Program-made: the position numbers and the translations under genes
The notes under the pieces: model-generated
Told to the model about the DNA's origin: nothing
The model's database searches: none
The model's input: only the letters and a program-made list of their open reading frames with translations
Part shown: in pieces, positions 18,611 to 27,733 of the stretch
Layout: each line of letters opens with the position of its first letter
How positions within the stretch are numbered: the first letter of the stretch is position 1
NCBI RefSeq assembly: GCF_028728065.1
Contig: NZ_CP117812.1
Coordinates: 1,054,001-1,118,000 of the forward strand
DNA: 64,000 bases
Source of the DNA: Lentisphaera profundi
Lineage (GTDB): Bacteria > Verrucomicrobiota > Lentisphaeria > Lentisphaerales > Lentisphaeraceae
Reading direction: 5' to 3'

Positions 18611-19171
18611 ATGATGGCCAATAAAATAATGTTAGTAGTTTTCGTCTTATGCGCACTTCTTTTTTGGAATAATACTAAAAAAGAAAAAGCTGAAAATCAG
18701 AGTCAGGGAATTACTAGTTCAGATACTTATGAGATTCAGCGAATATTTTCTAGTGTTGTCAATAAACAGGGGAAGCCAGTCGCTAAACATAATATGGAGA
18801 AGCGGGGCTATATAATGGTTTACTACTCAGCCTCTTGGTGTCCACCTTGCCGTCAATTCACTCCCGTACTAAATAAATATTATTTGGAAAATCGGGTTAA
18901 AAAGAATTTTGATGTTTTGTTGGTGGGGGCAGATCGTTCAGAAAAAGCGATGCTTTCATACATGAGTCACATGTCGTTTAATGCGATCGCTTTTGATAAG
19001 ATTGCCAGTTCAGGCCTACACAATTATGCAGCCAGGAGCATTCCGAATTTGACGGTGTTTGATTATTCTGGAAAAGTAGTTGTAGATGGCAGGGAATTAT
19101 CGGCTTACAAGGCTTTGGATGCTTTCAAAAAACTTCCTGTGCTTGCAGGAGGAAGTGGTTATGTCCGCTAG
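18611..19171 (+). CDS. Membrane-anchored thioredoxin-like protein
   Basis: Thiol-disulfide oxidoreductase-like protein of 186 aa. A single hydrophobic N-terminal segment (about residues 5-20) anchors or exports it. The thioredoxin-fold domain has the active site W-C-P-P-C at 76-80, and a SIPNLTVFD cis-Pro loop near 157. The wording ASWCPPCRQFTPVLNKYY resembles nucleoredoxin/TlpA-type proteins. It probably acts in the periplasm in disulfide reduction or haem-protein maturation. AAGGA lies upstream; the second ATG (18614) has better spacing and may be the true start. Confidence 0.85.
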   Translation: MMANKIMLVVFVLCALLFWNNTKKEKAENQSQGITSSDTYEIQRIFSSVVNKQGKPVAKHNMEKRGYIMVYYSASWCPPCRQFTPVLNKYYLENRVKKNFDVLLVGADRSEKAMLSYMSHMSFNAIAFDKIASSGLHNYAARSIPNLTVFDYSGKVVVDGRELSAYKALDAFKKLPVLAGGSGYVR

Positions 19172-19183
19172 AGATGGAGACTC

Positions 19184-19837
19184 TTAACTTATAAATAAGG
19201 TGCAGCGAAGACCTTCGGGGGAGAAGCATAAGTATGATCCGTCAGCATTTTTCATAAGAGGGAAGCCGATAGATTTTACACTTTGGATTTGATTTTCAGG
19301 AAGGCTCAGAGCGATGCCTTGGCCCGAGTATTTAGAGCTGTCATGTAAAGCCAGTCGCGTAGGCCCATTAGTCATTAAAGTTTTGGGGTAATTACTGCGT
19401 TGAGCAATGCAGTCAAAGCCAAGTTCAGTAAAGAAGTTGACCGATTCGATGAAGAATTTAGTGGATTGACTGAGTTCAAGAATCTTACAGGGACTCGAGA
19501 CAATAGGGCTTGCAGGAGTTTTTTCGCCAATAAAAATATTAAGGCCATTGGGGTCGGTGAAAAATAATTCGGTCTCACCTTGTTCGTTGCTACTGCAATC
19601 AAAGACGATTCCTTTATCTTGATAATGGTCGAAAATCTCTTGGTCGTCACAGCCTTCAATATATAAACTAGGGAAGCTTTGAACTTGATCCCGAAGTTCT
19701 ATGCACATTGATCCATCAGAGAAAAGTGTGTCGCGAAGTGGCACTAAGCCAAGAGCCAGAAAGAAGGATTTACTTTCTGGGACGTCCTTGGAGCGTAAAA
19801 GTATGTGGCATTTGTCTAATTGAAGGGCTTTTTTCAT
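19184..19837 (-). CDS. VOC (glyoxalase/bleomycin-resistance fold) protein
   Basis: Protein of 217 aa with two VOC-like halves. The first (about 1-105) has HILLRSKDVPESKSFFLALG and TELFFTDPNGLNIFIGE, the classic betaalphabetabetabeta pattern. The second half (ILELSQSTKFFIESVNFFTELGF...LCFSPEGLRCTLF) repeats it. Metal-binding His/Glu positions are incomplete, so catalytic activity as a glyoxalase is doubtful. It is convergent with the thioredoxin-like gene and divergent from pepN. Specific function not determined. Confidence 0.75.
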   Translation of the reverse strand: MKKALQLDKCHILLRSKDVPESKSFFLALGLVPLRDTLFSDGSMCIELRDQVQSFPSLYIEGCDDQEIFDHYQDKGIVFDCSSNEQGETELFFTDPNGLNIFIGEKTPASPIVSSPCKILELSQSTKFFIESVNFFTELGFDCIAQRSNYPKTLMTNGPTRLALHDSSKYSGQGIALSLPENQIQSVKSIGFPLMKNADGSYLCFSPEGLRCTLFIS

Positions 19838-19904
19838 TATGTAGTAAGAGTTTTTGTTGTATTCTATATAGAGAAAAATTTATATCAATCAATAAGGCAA
19901 AGAA

Positions 19905-22514
19905 ATGAGTCAAGCTAATACAATTTATTTAAAAGATTACCAGAAACCTGATTACCTTATCTCTAAAACAGAATTGACTATCGAAATATTTGATGAGTGT
20001 ACAAGAGTATCATCTCGTCTTCATATAAATAAAAACCATGAGGGTGAAAGTAAAGACTTAATTCTCAATGGTGAAAATCTTAGCTTTATTTCCCTGAAAT
20101 GTGTTGGCGAAGAAAGTATCGCGTATGATTTAAGTGATAAAACGCTGTCAGTTACACCAAAGAGAGATGACTTTATTTTAGAAATTGTCAACGAAGTTGA
20201 CCCCAAGAATAACAAAGCTTTAGAAGGCTTGTATCAATCCGGTGATATTTATTGCACCCAAAACGAACCTGAGGGTTTCAGAAAGATTTGTTACTATTTG
20301 GATCGCTCTGATGTGATGTCAGTTTTTACGACAAGAATTGAAGCAGATAAAGTGATGTTCCCACGCTTATTATCCAATGGTAATTTAGTGGATAGCGGAG
20401 CCATGCCAGAAGAGCGACATTATGCCGTATGGGAAGATCCTTTCCCAAAACCCTGTTATTTGTTTGCCTTAGTGGCAGGAGATTTAGCCAAAGTAGAAGA
20501 TAAATTTATCACTAAGAGTGGGCGCAGTATTCCTCTACAGATTTTTGTCGATCATGGAAACGAAGATCGCTGTGACCATGCACTAGAATCCTTAAAAAAA
20601 TCAATGAAGTGGGACGAGGATCGTTTTGGCTTGGAATATGATTTAGATTTGTACATGATTGTTGCTGTAGATGCTTTCAATATGGGAGCCATGGAAAATA
20701 AAGGTCTCAATATATTCAATTCGACCTGCGCCTTAGCGAATCCTGAAACGGCGACAGACGCAAACTTTTTTCGTATAGAAAGCATCATTGCCCATGAGTA
20801 TTTTCACAACTGGACAGGCAATCGCGTTACCTGTAGGGATTGGTTTCAATTGACCTTAAAAGAAGGCTTAACAGTATTTCGTGATCAAGAGTTTTCGGCA
20901 GACCTAAATTCACGGGCAGTATGCCGTATTGAAGATGTTCGAGCTTTGCGTGATTCGCAATTTGTTGAGGATGCAGGTCCAAATGCTCATCCGATTAAGC
21001 CATCGTCTTACATGGAGATTAATAACTTTTATACTCCAACGGTTTATGAAAAAGGTGCTGAAGTGATTCGCATGATCCATACCATGATCGGTGAAGATAA
21101 TTTTCAGCTCGGTATGAAAAAGTACTTTGATCTATTTGATGGTCAGGCAGTGGCCACAGAAGATTTTGTGCATTCAATGGAAGTCGCATCTGGACGTGAC
21201 TTTAAGCAATTTAAGCGCTGGTACTCTCAGTCTGGAACGCCGATCATTAAAGTAGATAGTGATTTTGACCAAGAGGCCGATACTTATACTTTGACTTTCA
21301 CGCAAAAATTGAAAAATGTAAGTCATAAAGCCTATCATTTACCCGTGAAGCTTGGTTTACTTTCAAGTGCAGGTGAAGAACTTGAGCTTATAATGCAGGG
21401 TAAAAGTTATGGAGAAGAGACGGTTGTCGAACTTCATACGGAATCCCAAAGTTTTGTTTTTGAAGGTATAAAAGAAAAACCCGTAGCATCTCTATTTAGA
21501 GGTTTTTCAGCTCCTATTATACTCGATATGGAAACGACGAGAGAGGAATTAGCGTTTTTACTTTCTTATGATAGTGATAGTTTCAATCGCTATGAAGCAG
21601 GACAGCGCTTAGCAAAACTAGAGATTGAGAGCCTGAGTCAAGCCTTGAAATCCAATAAGGTTCCTCAAGTGGATCACCTCGTTTTGGATGCCTTTAGTAA
21701 ACTTTTACGTTCAGCTAATGCAGATGAAGCTTTTAAGGCACTGGCATTTAGTGTGCCATCATTAGTGAGTATTACGGAGCAACAAAAAGAATTTTCTCCT
21801 GGTGTAGCTCAAGAAGCCAGAGAAATCCTGGCTCATGCTTTGGCCGAAGCTAACGAGGATTATTTATCTGAGCATTATAATCGCTACAGTACTAGTGACG
21901 CTTACGTCTTTAATGCCGTTAATATGGGCTTGCGTAGCTTCAAGAATATGTGTCTTGCTTATCTCTTGAAACTAGATAAAAGTGAATATGTTTCACTCGC
22001 CCAGGATCAATATGATACTTCGGCAAATTTAACGGATCGTTTTGCTGCTTTATTAGCCTTGCTCCAGACACAAACTAAGGCAAGAGATGAGGCCTTAGAG
22101 CATTTTTATGATACTTGGGAAGATGATGCAATCGTTATTAATAAATGGTTTGCAGCGCAAGCAAGTTCTCCCAAGAGTGCCAATGTACAACTTATACAGA
22201 GCTTGGAAAAAGTGAGTGCTTTTGATATCCAAAATCCGAATAAAGTTCGTTGTCTTTACGGTGCTTTTGCGGCTAACTTAACTCAGTTCCACAAAGAGGA
22301 TGGTAGCGGCTACAGTTTGATTGCCAATAAAATTATTGAACTCAATTCCTTTAATCCACAGATTGCAGCGGGTTTATCGAAAGCTTTCAAGAAATTTGGA
22401 GCTCTCAAGGGTGAGCAAAAAGACTTAATGAAGCAGGCTTTAGAGACTATTCTTGAGGTAGACAACTTATCTCCAGATGTTTATGAAATTGTGAGTAAAA
22501 CGCTAAAAGTTTAA
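19905..22514 (+). CDS. pepN: Aminopeptidase N (M1 family)
   Basis: Zinc metallopeptidase of 869 aa, the length of bacterial PepN. It removes N-terminal residues from peptides in the cytoplasm. The substrate-anchoring GAMEN motif is at 261-265 and the zinc site HEYFH at 297-301, with the third ligand Glu in KEGLTVFRDQEFS. No signal peptide is present. The C-terminal half is alpha-helical, as in E. coli PepN (ERAP-type domain IV). AATAAGGCAAAGAA precedes the ATG. It is followed by a structured repeat (copy B) before the next gene, so it is probably monocistronic. Confidence 0.96.
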   Translation: MSQANTIYLKDYQKPDYLISKTELTIEIFDECTRVSSRLHINKNHEGESKDLILNGENLSFISLKCVGEESIAYDLSDKTLSVTPKRDDFILEIVNEVDPKNNKALEGLYQSGDIYCTQNEPEGFRKICYYLDRSDVMSVFTTRIEADKVMFPRLLSNGNLVDSGAMPEERHYAVWEDPFPKPCYLFALVAGDLAKVEDKFITKSGRSIPLQIFVDHGNEDRCDHALESLKKSMKWDEDRFGLEYDLDLYMIVAVDAFNMGAMENKGLNIFNSTCALANPETATDANFFRIESIIAHEYFHNWTGNRVTCRDWFQLTLKEGLTVFRDQEFSADLNSRAVCRIEDVRALRDSQFVEDAGPNAHPIKPSSYMEINNFYTPTVYEKGAEVIRMIHTMIGEDNFQLGMKKYFDLFDGQAVATEDFVHSMEVASGRDFKQFKRWYSQSGTPIIKVDSDFDQEADTYTLTFTQKLKNVSHKAYHLPVKLGLLSSAGEELELIMQGKSYGEETVVELHTESQSFVFEGIKEKPVASLFRGFSAPIILDMETTREELAFLLSYDSDSFNRYEAGQRLAKLEIESLSQALKSNKVPQVDHLVLDAFSKLLRSANADEAFKALAFSVPSLVSITEQQKEFSPGVAQEAREILAHALAEANEDYLSEHYNRYSTSDAYVFNAVNMGLRSFKNMCLAYLLKLDKSEYVSLAQDQYDTSANLTDRFAALLALLQTQTKARDEALEHFYDTWEDDAIVINKWFAAQASSPKSANVQLIQSLEKVSAFDIQNPNKVRCLYGAFAANLTQFHKEDGSGYSLIANKIIELNSFNPQIAAGLSKAFKKFGALKGEQKDLMKQALETILEVDNLSPDVYEIVSKTLKV

Positions 22515-22603
22515 AAAAACTTTGTCTTTTTAAACTTGAGATTGTTATGTTTTGTCTATTAAATCACACGATTAGGTAGATGACGCCGTAGATTTATTAT
22601 CTG

Positions 22604-22691
22604 GTGCTTCGCACACGAGGGAGCTCTGCCCCTCGAGCTCCCCGCAAGGATCTGCCGGCCCTTGACCTGGCGAATTGAGTACTTCGTACTC
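22604..22691 (-). repeat. Structured intergenic repeat, copy B
   Basis: Reverse-oriented, uninterrupted copy of the repeat seen at 4516-4844 and 54182-54275. Hairpins read on the minus strand: GAGTAC-GAA-GTACTC (22677-22691), a weaker AAGGGCC/GATCCTT stem, CGAGGG/CCCTCG, and GTGC-GAA-GCAC (22604-22614). It carries CGGGGAGCTCGAGG where copy A has its insertion, showing the empty site. It lies between pepN and an aldo/keto reductase gene on the same strand. Confidence 0.75.
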
Positions 22692-22740
22692 ACCTGCGAC
22701 GTTAGATGGTTAAGCGTATCAAATTATTTAGGTAAGATAT

Positions 22741-23685
22741 ATGAAGTATAAAAAGTTAGGTAAGACAGGAATTTCGATCTCATCTATAGGGATAGGTGCT
22801 TGGCAATTAGGAGGACCATTAGTTTTAGATGGTGTTCATGATGGTCATCCCGATCCCGGAAGAGATAATGTAATCAAGATGATCCATGAACTGGGTGAAC
22901 ACGGTGTTAATTTTATTGATACAGCGGAGCAGTATAGCCACGGTGAAAGTGAGAGGCGCATAGGTGAGGCCATTAAGTCTCAGCGTGATCGATGGGTGAT
23001 TTCTACTAAGTTTGGTCATAAAGTTGGTGAGGGGAATCGTCGACATATAGATACGTCCCCCCAGTCAATTATGCCCGCCTTAGAAGATTCATTGCGAAGG
23101 CTGCAAACTGATTATATAGACGTGTATCACTACCACACAATCCCAGATCTTGAGCACTTGGATGAATCAGCAGAGATACTGAATGAAGCCAAGAAAAAAG
23201 GGATGATTAGAGCCCTTGGTATTTCAACTAGCAATACCGCGATTGTTAAAGAATTGATCAAGAGAGATATGTTAGATGTCGTTCAATATGTCTCATCTCT
23301 ACTGGCTCCTGCATACGAGATGCAAGAACTGATTAACTCAAATAGTTTAGGGGCAATCTGTCGTGGCGTGATGGCTGGTGGTTGCTTAAGTGGACGTTAC
23401 TTTCACAGCAAACTAGAGGTCAAAACGGGAGATAGAAGATCATGGGGAGATGAGGATTATTCACGTTTTCAGGTCTTCGAAAAGTTGATTCCAGAAGATA
23501 TGACGATGGCGCAATTAGCCTGTCGTTTTGTTTTAGATCAGAAAGCCTGCCAAACCATTATTTTGGGGGCAAAAAATTTGAAAGATTATGAAATTGCAAT
23601 TGAATCAGTTTTCAAAGAAGCCTTAAGCAAAGAATTAAAACTCAAGCTTAGCGAAGTATCGAAAGAACTCGGCTTCCTAGGGTAA
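22741..23685 (+). CDS. Aldo/keto reductase
   Basis: NAD(P)H-dependent oxidoreductase of 314 aa with a TIM-barrel AKR fold. The catalytic tetrad is visible as D60, Y65 (FIDTAEQY), K90 (VISTK) and H132 (DVYHYH). The C-terminal cofactor region contains IILGAKN, where typical AKRs have the phosphate-binding IPG(A/T). Physiological substrate unknown. It is 19 bp upstream of the CoA-transferase/GNAT gene and likely in one operon with it and the deacetylase-like gene. Confidence 0.92.
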   Translation: MKYKKLGKTGISISSIGIGAWQLGGPLVLDGVHDGHPDPGRDNVIKMIHELGEHGVNFIDTAEQYSHGESERRIGEAIKSQRDRWVISTKFGHKVGEGNRRHIDTSPQSIMPALEDSLRRLQTDYIDVYHYHTIPDLEHLDESAEILNEAKKKGMIRALGISTSNTAIVKELIKRDMLDVVQYVSSLLAPAYEMQELINSNSLGAICRGVMAGGCLSGRYFHSKLEVKTGDRRSWGDEDYSRFQVFEKLIPEDMTMAQLACRFVLDQKACQTIILGAKNLKDYEIAIESVFKEALSKELKLKLSEVSKELGFLG

Positions 23686-23704
23686 TTTATAGTAGGGTGG
23701 GACA

Positions 23705-25522
23705 ATGATAGCATTGGAAGATAAAGATTGGGGCCAATATATCCGTTCAGGTTATAGAATCTTTTTTGGTTCGGGGGCGGCTTGCCCTCAAAAATTAATT
23801 CAACGTTTTTTAGATAATTCGCAACAATTTAATGATATTGAATTAACGCATATTTTGACACTGGGTGAAACTCCTTGGACTGACGAAAAATACAAAGATC
23901 ACCTGCGCGTCAATTCTTTTTTCTTAGGGCCAGGTACACGAGATGCGGTTTCTCGCGGAGATGGCGACTACACGCCTTGCTTTTTATCTGAAATTCCCAG
24001 TCTCATGGAAGATAAGATTCATCCCATCGATGTAGCTTTTATCCAAGTAACGCCACCGGATGAGTATGGTTTTTGCTCCTTCGGTGTTTCTGTTGATGTA
24101 GTTTCAGTCGCTTGCCGTACGGCGAGATATGTAATTGCGGAAATTAATCCACGGATGCCAAAAACTTTGGGTCAAAGTTTTATTCACGTCTCAAAAATCG
24201 ATGCCTTCATGGAAGTTAATTACCCGATTATGGGTCATGGCATTGCTAAGTTAGATGAAGTAACCCTGAAGATAGGTAAGTACTGTGCCATGCTGATTGA
24301 AGATGGCTCAACGTTGCAGATGGGGATCGGCAAGATTCCCGATGCAGTTTTATCTTATTTAGGAGACCGTTCCGATTTAGGTATTCATACGGAGATGTTC
24401 TCTGACGGCTTATTAGACCTCTATAAAAATGGTAATATTACCAATGCAAAAAAAGCTATAAATCGCTTCAAAACGGTGACATCTTTTTGTTTTGGTAGCG
24501 AAGCACTTTACGACTTCGTTCACGATAATCCCCATGTGGAATTTCATCCGAGTGAGTATACTAATCGCCCGGCCATTATCGCTCAAAACCCAAAAGTTAT
24601 TTCCATTAATAGCGCGATTCAAATTGATCTCAGTGGCCAAGTAGTTGCGGATTCAATTGGCGACCGCTTTTATAGTGGGATTGGCGGCCAAGTTGATTTT
24701 ATTCGTGGAGCAGGAATGAGTCTTGGAGGCAAGCCAATTATCGCCTTGCCTTCAACGGCAAAAGGTGGAGAAATCTCTCGTATTGTTGCTGTGCTTTCAC
24801 AAGGGTCTGGCGTCGTGACAAGCCGTGGTGACGTGCATTATGTAGTTACTGAATATGGTATTGCTACTTTGCGTGGCCGTAGTATTCGCGAAAGAGCTTT
24901 AGAATTGATCCAAGTAGCACATCCAAAATTTAGAGACGAACTTCTAGCGCAAGTGAGAGAGCATTATTGGGTTCCGCCCTATCATCAAAGTATGCCCAAA
25001 AGTTTAGCTGAATTAAAAACAACGAAAATGAAAATTTCTGGTCGTCATTATAATTTGCGTGCTTTGCAAAGTTCAGATCAACGTCGCCTGCAAGAGTTCT
25101 TCTATTCACACACAGAAAAAACTCTTATGAATCGCTACCGTGCTGTTCCCAAAAATATGCCTACCGATAGTGCTTACCGTTTGGTTAACATAGATCAAAG
25201 TCGTGATGCGGCGATTTGCCTAGTTCAACGTCAAGGACCCCGTGAAATCATTCGTGGAGTAGGGCGTTTCTATATGGAAAACGAGGAGCGAGCCGAGATT
25301 TCTTTCGTGGTTGGAGATGACCTTCAAGGAGAGGGCTTGGGCTCGGTGCTCATGAAGACTTTAATAAAGATTGCGACGGAACGTAAGATCAAAATTTTAG
25401 TGGCCTATGTAATCAATACTAATTATGCGATGCAGCATCTCTTAGAGAAGTTTAACTTCTCTCATGAAGAGAGTGGTGATGCAAGTGAATTCGTCTATGT
25501 ATTGGAGCTCAATGCTAAGTAA
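23705..25522 (+). CDS. Acetyl-CoA hydrolase/transferase fused to GNAT domain
   Basis: Two-domain protein of 605 aa. Residues about 1-430 form an acetyl-CoA hydrolase/4-hydroxybutyrate CoA-transferase-type domain, with LQMGIGKIPDAVL near 204 and the conserved Glu in HTEMFSDG (E230), which in the family forms the CoA thioester intermediate. Further motifs are IGGQVDFIRGA and STAKGGEISRI. Residues about 440-605 form a GNAT N-acetyltransferase domain (LQGEGLGSVLMKTLI is the acetyl-CoA-binding loop). The fusion joins acyl-CoA handling with acyl transfer to an amine. Its last codons overlap the start of the deacetylase-like gene. Substrates are unknown. Confidence 0.9.
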   Translation: MIALEDKDWGQYIRSGYRIFFGSGAACPQKLIQRFLDNSQQFNDIELTHILTLGETPWTDEKYKDHLRVNSFFLGPGTRDAVSRGDGDYTPCFLSEIPSLMEDKIHPIDVAFIQVTPPDEYGFCSFGVSVDVVSVACRTARYVIAEINPRMPKTLGQSFIHVSKIDAFMEVNYPIMGHGIAKLDEVTLKIGKYCAMLIEDGSTLQMGIGKIPDAVLSYLGDRSDLGIHTEMFSDGLLDLYKNGNITNAKKAINRFKTVTSFCFGSEALYDFVHDNPHVEFHPSEYTNRPAIIAQNPKVISINSAIQIDLSGQVVADSIGDRFYSGIGGQVDFIRGAGMSLGGKPIIALPSTAKGGEISRIVAVLSQGSGVVTSRGDVHYVVTEYGIATLRGRSIRERALELIQVAHPKFRDELLAQVREHYWVPPYHQSMPKSLAELKTTKMKISGRHYNLRALQSSDQRRLQEFFYSHTEKTLMNRYRAVPKNMPTDSAYRLVNIDQSRDAAICLVQRQGPREIIRGVGRFYMENEERAEISFVVGDDLQGEGLGSVLMKTLIKIATERKIKILVAYVINTNYAMQHLLEKFNFSHEESGDASEFVYVLELNAK

Positions 25523-26498
25523 TTTATTTCCAGTTAAAGATAAGAACTTTAAAGTTTTTTATCATAGCGACTGCCTAGAGCACGAGGCTTTTCATGAGCA
25601 TCCAGAAAGGCCTCAGCGCTTAGCTGTGATTTTAAAGGCTTGTGAAGATATAGATCAGCAATGCCCAGTAAGTTTTGAGCAGGCAGAGCCGGCTAAGCTT
25701 AAAGAACTAGGCTTGGTGCACTCGGAAGATTACTTGCGTTCTTTTGAGTCTTGTGTATTTAGCGGGAAATCGTATTTCATGAGTGCAGATAACTATATCT
25801 GCGATACGAGTGTCGATGCAGTGCTAGCAGCCGCGGGGCAAAGTATTGCTTTAGCCAAGAAATTAATGCTTGGTGAGAGTGGTTTTGCACTTATTAGGCC
25901 ACCGGGGCATCATGCGAGCAAAGAAAAAGCTGAGGGTTTCTGTTTCGTGAATAATGTCGCTTTAGCCGTAGAGCAGATTCGCGCTTCACAAGCAGAGGCC
26001 AAATTTCTTATCGTGGATTTTGATGTTCATCACGGCAATGGAACTCACGCTCTGTATCGTGAGGATCCCAATGTTTTCTATTTTTCTTTACATGGGAACC
26101 CTGATCATATTTATCCTCATAGTGGTTATGAAGAAGAGCAGGGTCGGGGAGATGGAACTGGCTATATAAGTAATAAGCCCTTGGCAGCAGGTTGTTCTGG
26201 TGAAGAATGGGTGCGCTGCTTAAAAGATAGTTTAGATGAGATCAGTCAGAGTTTTGATTTTGATTACCTTTTAGTGAGTGCGGGGTACGATGCTCATCGA
26301 GAAGATCCTTATTCAATTATGAAAGTGGACGATCAAAGTTATTTGGAAGTGACTTCATACCTCCATGAATTAGCCAAGACTAACTGTAATTCAAAGCTCG
26401 GTTTCTTTCTTGAGGGAGGCTATTCTTTGGAAGTTTTAGCAAGGTTAATTCCCGCCTCGATTGAACTTCTCGCTCACTTAAATCAAGAAGGTTCTTGA
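25512..26498 (+). CDS. Histone deacetylase-family (AcuC/APAH-like) protein
   Basis: Zinc-dependent amidohydrolase of 328 aa. The start is chosen at the ATG at 25512 because GGAG lies just upstream; an earlier in-frame ATG at 25464 lies deep inside the preceding gene. RPPGHHA (H133-H134) and DFDVHHGNG (zinc ligands D171 and H173) are present, and VSAGYDAHRED supplies the third ligand Asp and the substrate-binding Tyr region. The family removes acetyl groups from lysine or polyamines. It overlaps the CoA-transferase/GNAT gene by 11 bp, implying translational coupling and a possible acetylation/deacetylation pair. Confidence 0.92.
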   Translation: MLSNLFPVKDKNFKVFYHSDCLEHEAFHEHPERPQRLAVILKACEDIDQQCPVSFEQAEPAKLKELGLVHSEDYLRSFESCVFSGKSYFMSADNYICDTSVDAVLAAAGQSIALAKKLMLGESGFALIRPPGHHASKEKAEGFCFVNNVALAVEQIRASQAEAKFLIVDFDVHHGNGTHALYREDPNVFYFSLHGNPDHIYPHSGYEEEQGRGDGTGYISNKPLAAGCSGEEWVRCLKDSLDEISQSFDFDYLLVSAGYDAHREDPYSIMKVDDQSYLEVTSYLHELAKTNCNSKLGFFLEGGYSLEVLARLIPASIELLAHLNQEGS

Positions 26499-26597
26499 TC
26501 TTTAGCTTTTATGCTTGAGCACCAGCTTCAGTGACCTTGATTAATAATAGGGAAATTATATCTTTTTATTTCGAATAATTAACAGGATTGAACCTAC

Positions 26598-27701
26598 ATG
26601 AAGTACCCAGAGTTAAATAGGGCACAGCTTCGCATTCTTCCCTTAGCAGAAAGAATGAATAAAGTGAAAATTGAAGAAAGTTATGTTCCTGGTGACGCAC
26701 AAGCTCGAGAATTAGGGGCTCACGGCTCCCGAGTAATGGAGACTTTATTAGCACGTATACTTGAAGCGAAAAAGAATGATAAACCGGTGATGTTAGCTTT
26801 CGGCGCACATTCAATAAAAAATGGTTTAGGTCCCGTACTTATCGATTTAATGGAACAAGGTTACCTCAATCATTTAGCCACCAATGGTGCGGGCGTTATT
26901 CATGATTGGGAGTTTGCTTTTCAGGGTGAATCGAGTGAAGACGTGCAGAGCAACGTTGAAAAAGGTCAGTTTGGTATTTGGCAAGAAACGGGTTATTACA
27001 TAAATTTAGCGATCAATGTTGGTGCTTATGAAGGCAAAGGTTACGGTGAATCTGTAGGTGCAATGATTGAAAATGAAGGTTTAATGATCCCTTCAGTGGA
27101 AGAGTTAAGGTCGCGTATCACGGTTCTTTTAGAGCAAAACCCAGAAGCAGTAGCGGCCTCAGCAGATTTACTTTCGATTATTCAAAAATTTGATTTAGAA
27201 GCAGGATTTTTATCGATTCCTCATCCCTATAAAAAATATAGCGCTCAAGCGGCAGCTTACCGTTTAGGCGTGCCATTTACGAGTCATCCAATGATTGGGC
27301 ATGATATAATTTATAATCACCCAATGAACCATGGAGCATCCATCGGCCGAAGTGCGCAAACAGATTTTTTGCGCTATGCGCATAATGTTTCGCTCTTGGA
27401 TGGAGGTGTTTATATGTCCATTGGCTCAGCAGTTATGAGTCCCATGGTTTTTGAAAAATCTTTATCAATGTCGCAAAATATCCACATTCAAAATGGCGAA
27501 CACATGGATAAGCATTACATGGTGGTAGTAGACTTAGCTGAAAGTCAGTGGGATTGGGCAAATGATGGTGAGCCACCGATGGATAACCCCGCTTATTATT
27601 TACGCTACTGTAAGACTTTTAGTCGTATGGGAGGAACAATGGAATATGTTTGTGCAGATAACCGGGACTTCTTGTTGCATTTATCCCAAGGCCTTATTTA
27701 A
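26598..27701 (+). CDS. Conserved hypothetical protein, gmhA neighbour
   Basis: Cytosolic protein of 367 aa with no family assigned with confidence. Notable motifs are PVMLAFGAHSIKNGLGPVLI (residues 63-82), the stretch ATNGAGVIHDWEFAF, and SHPMIGHDIIYNHP with several His and Asp residues. These suggest a Rossmann-like fold with a polar active site, remotely reminiscent of deoxyhypusine synthase, but that link is only an impression. It is 32 bp upstream of gmhA and co-directional, so a role in sugar-phosphate or heptose metabolism is inferred from context. Confidence 0.7.
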   Translation: MKYPELNRAQLRILPLAERMNKVKIEESYVPGDAQARELGAHGSRVMETLLARILEAKKNDKPVMLAFGAHSIKNGLGPVLIDLMEQGYLNHLATNGAGVIHDWEFAFQGESSEDVQSNVEKGQFGIWQETGYYINLAINVGAYEGKGYGESVGAMIENEGLMIPSVEELRSRITVLLEQNPEAVAASADLLSIIQKFDLEAGFLSIPHPYKKYSAQAAAYRLGVPFTSHPMIGHDIIYNHPMNHGASIGRSAQTDFLRYAHNVSLLDGGVYMSIGSAVMSPMVFEKSLSMSQNIHIQNGEHMDKHYMVVVDLAESQWDWANDGEPPMDNPAYYLRYCKTFSRMGGTMEYVCADNRDFLLHLSQGLI

Positions 27702-27733
27702 TACAAAAAACAACTTTAAAACTTGGAATTACT

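Noticed and set aside
25464-25511. Upstream ATG for the deacetylase-like gene
   Set aside because: It would overlap the CoA-transferase/GNAT gene by 59 bp and has no ribosome-binding site, whereas the ATG at 25512 follows GGAG.
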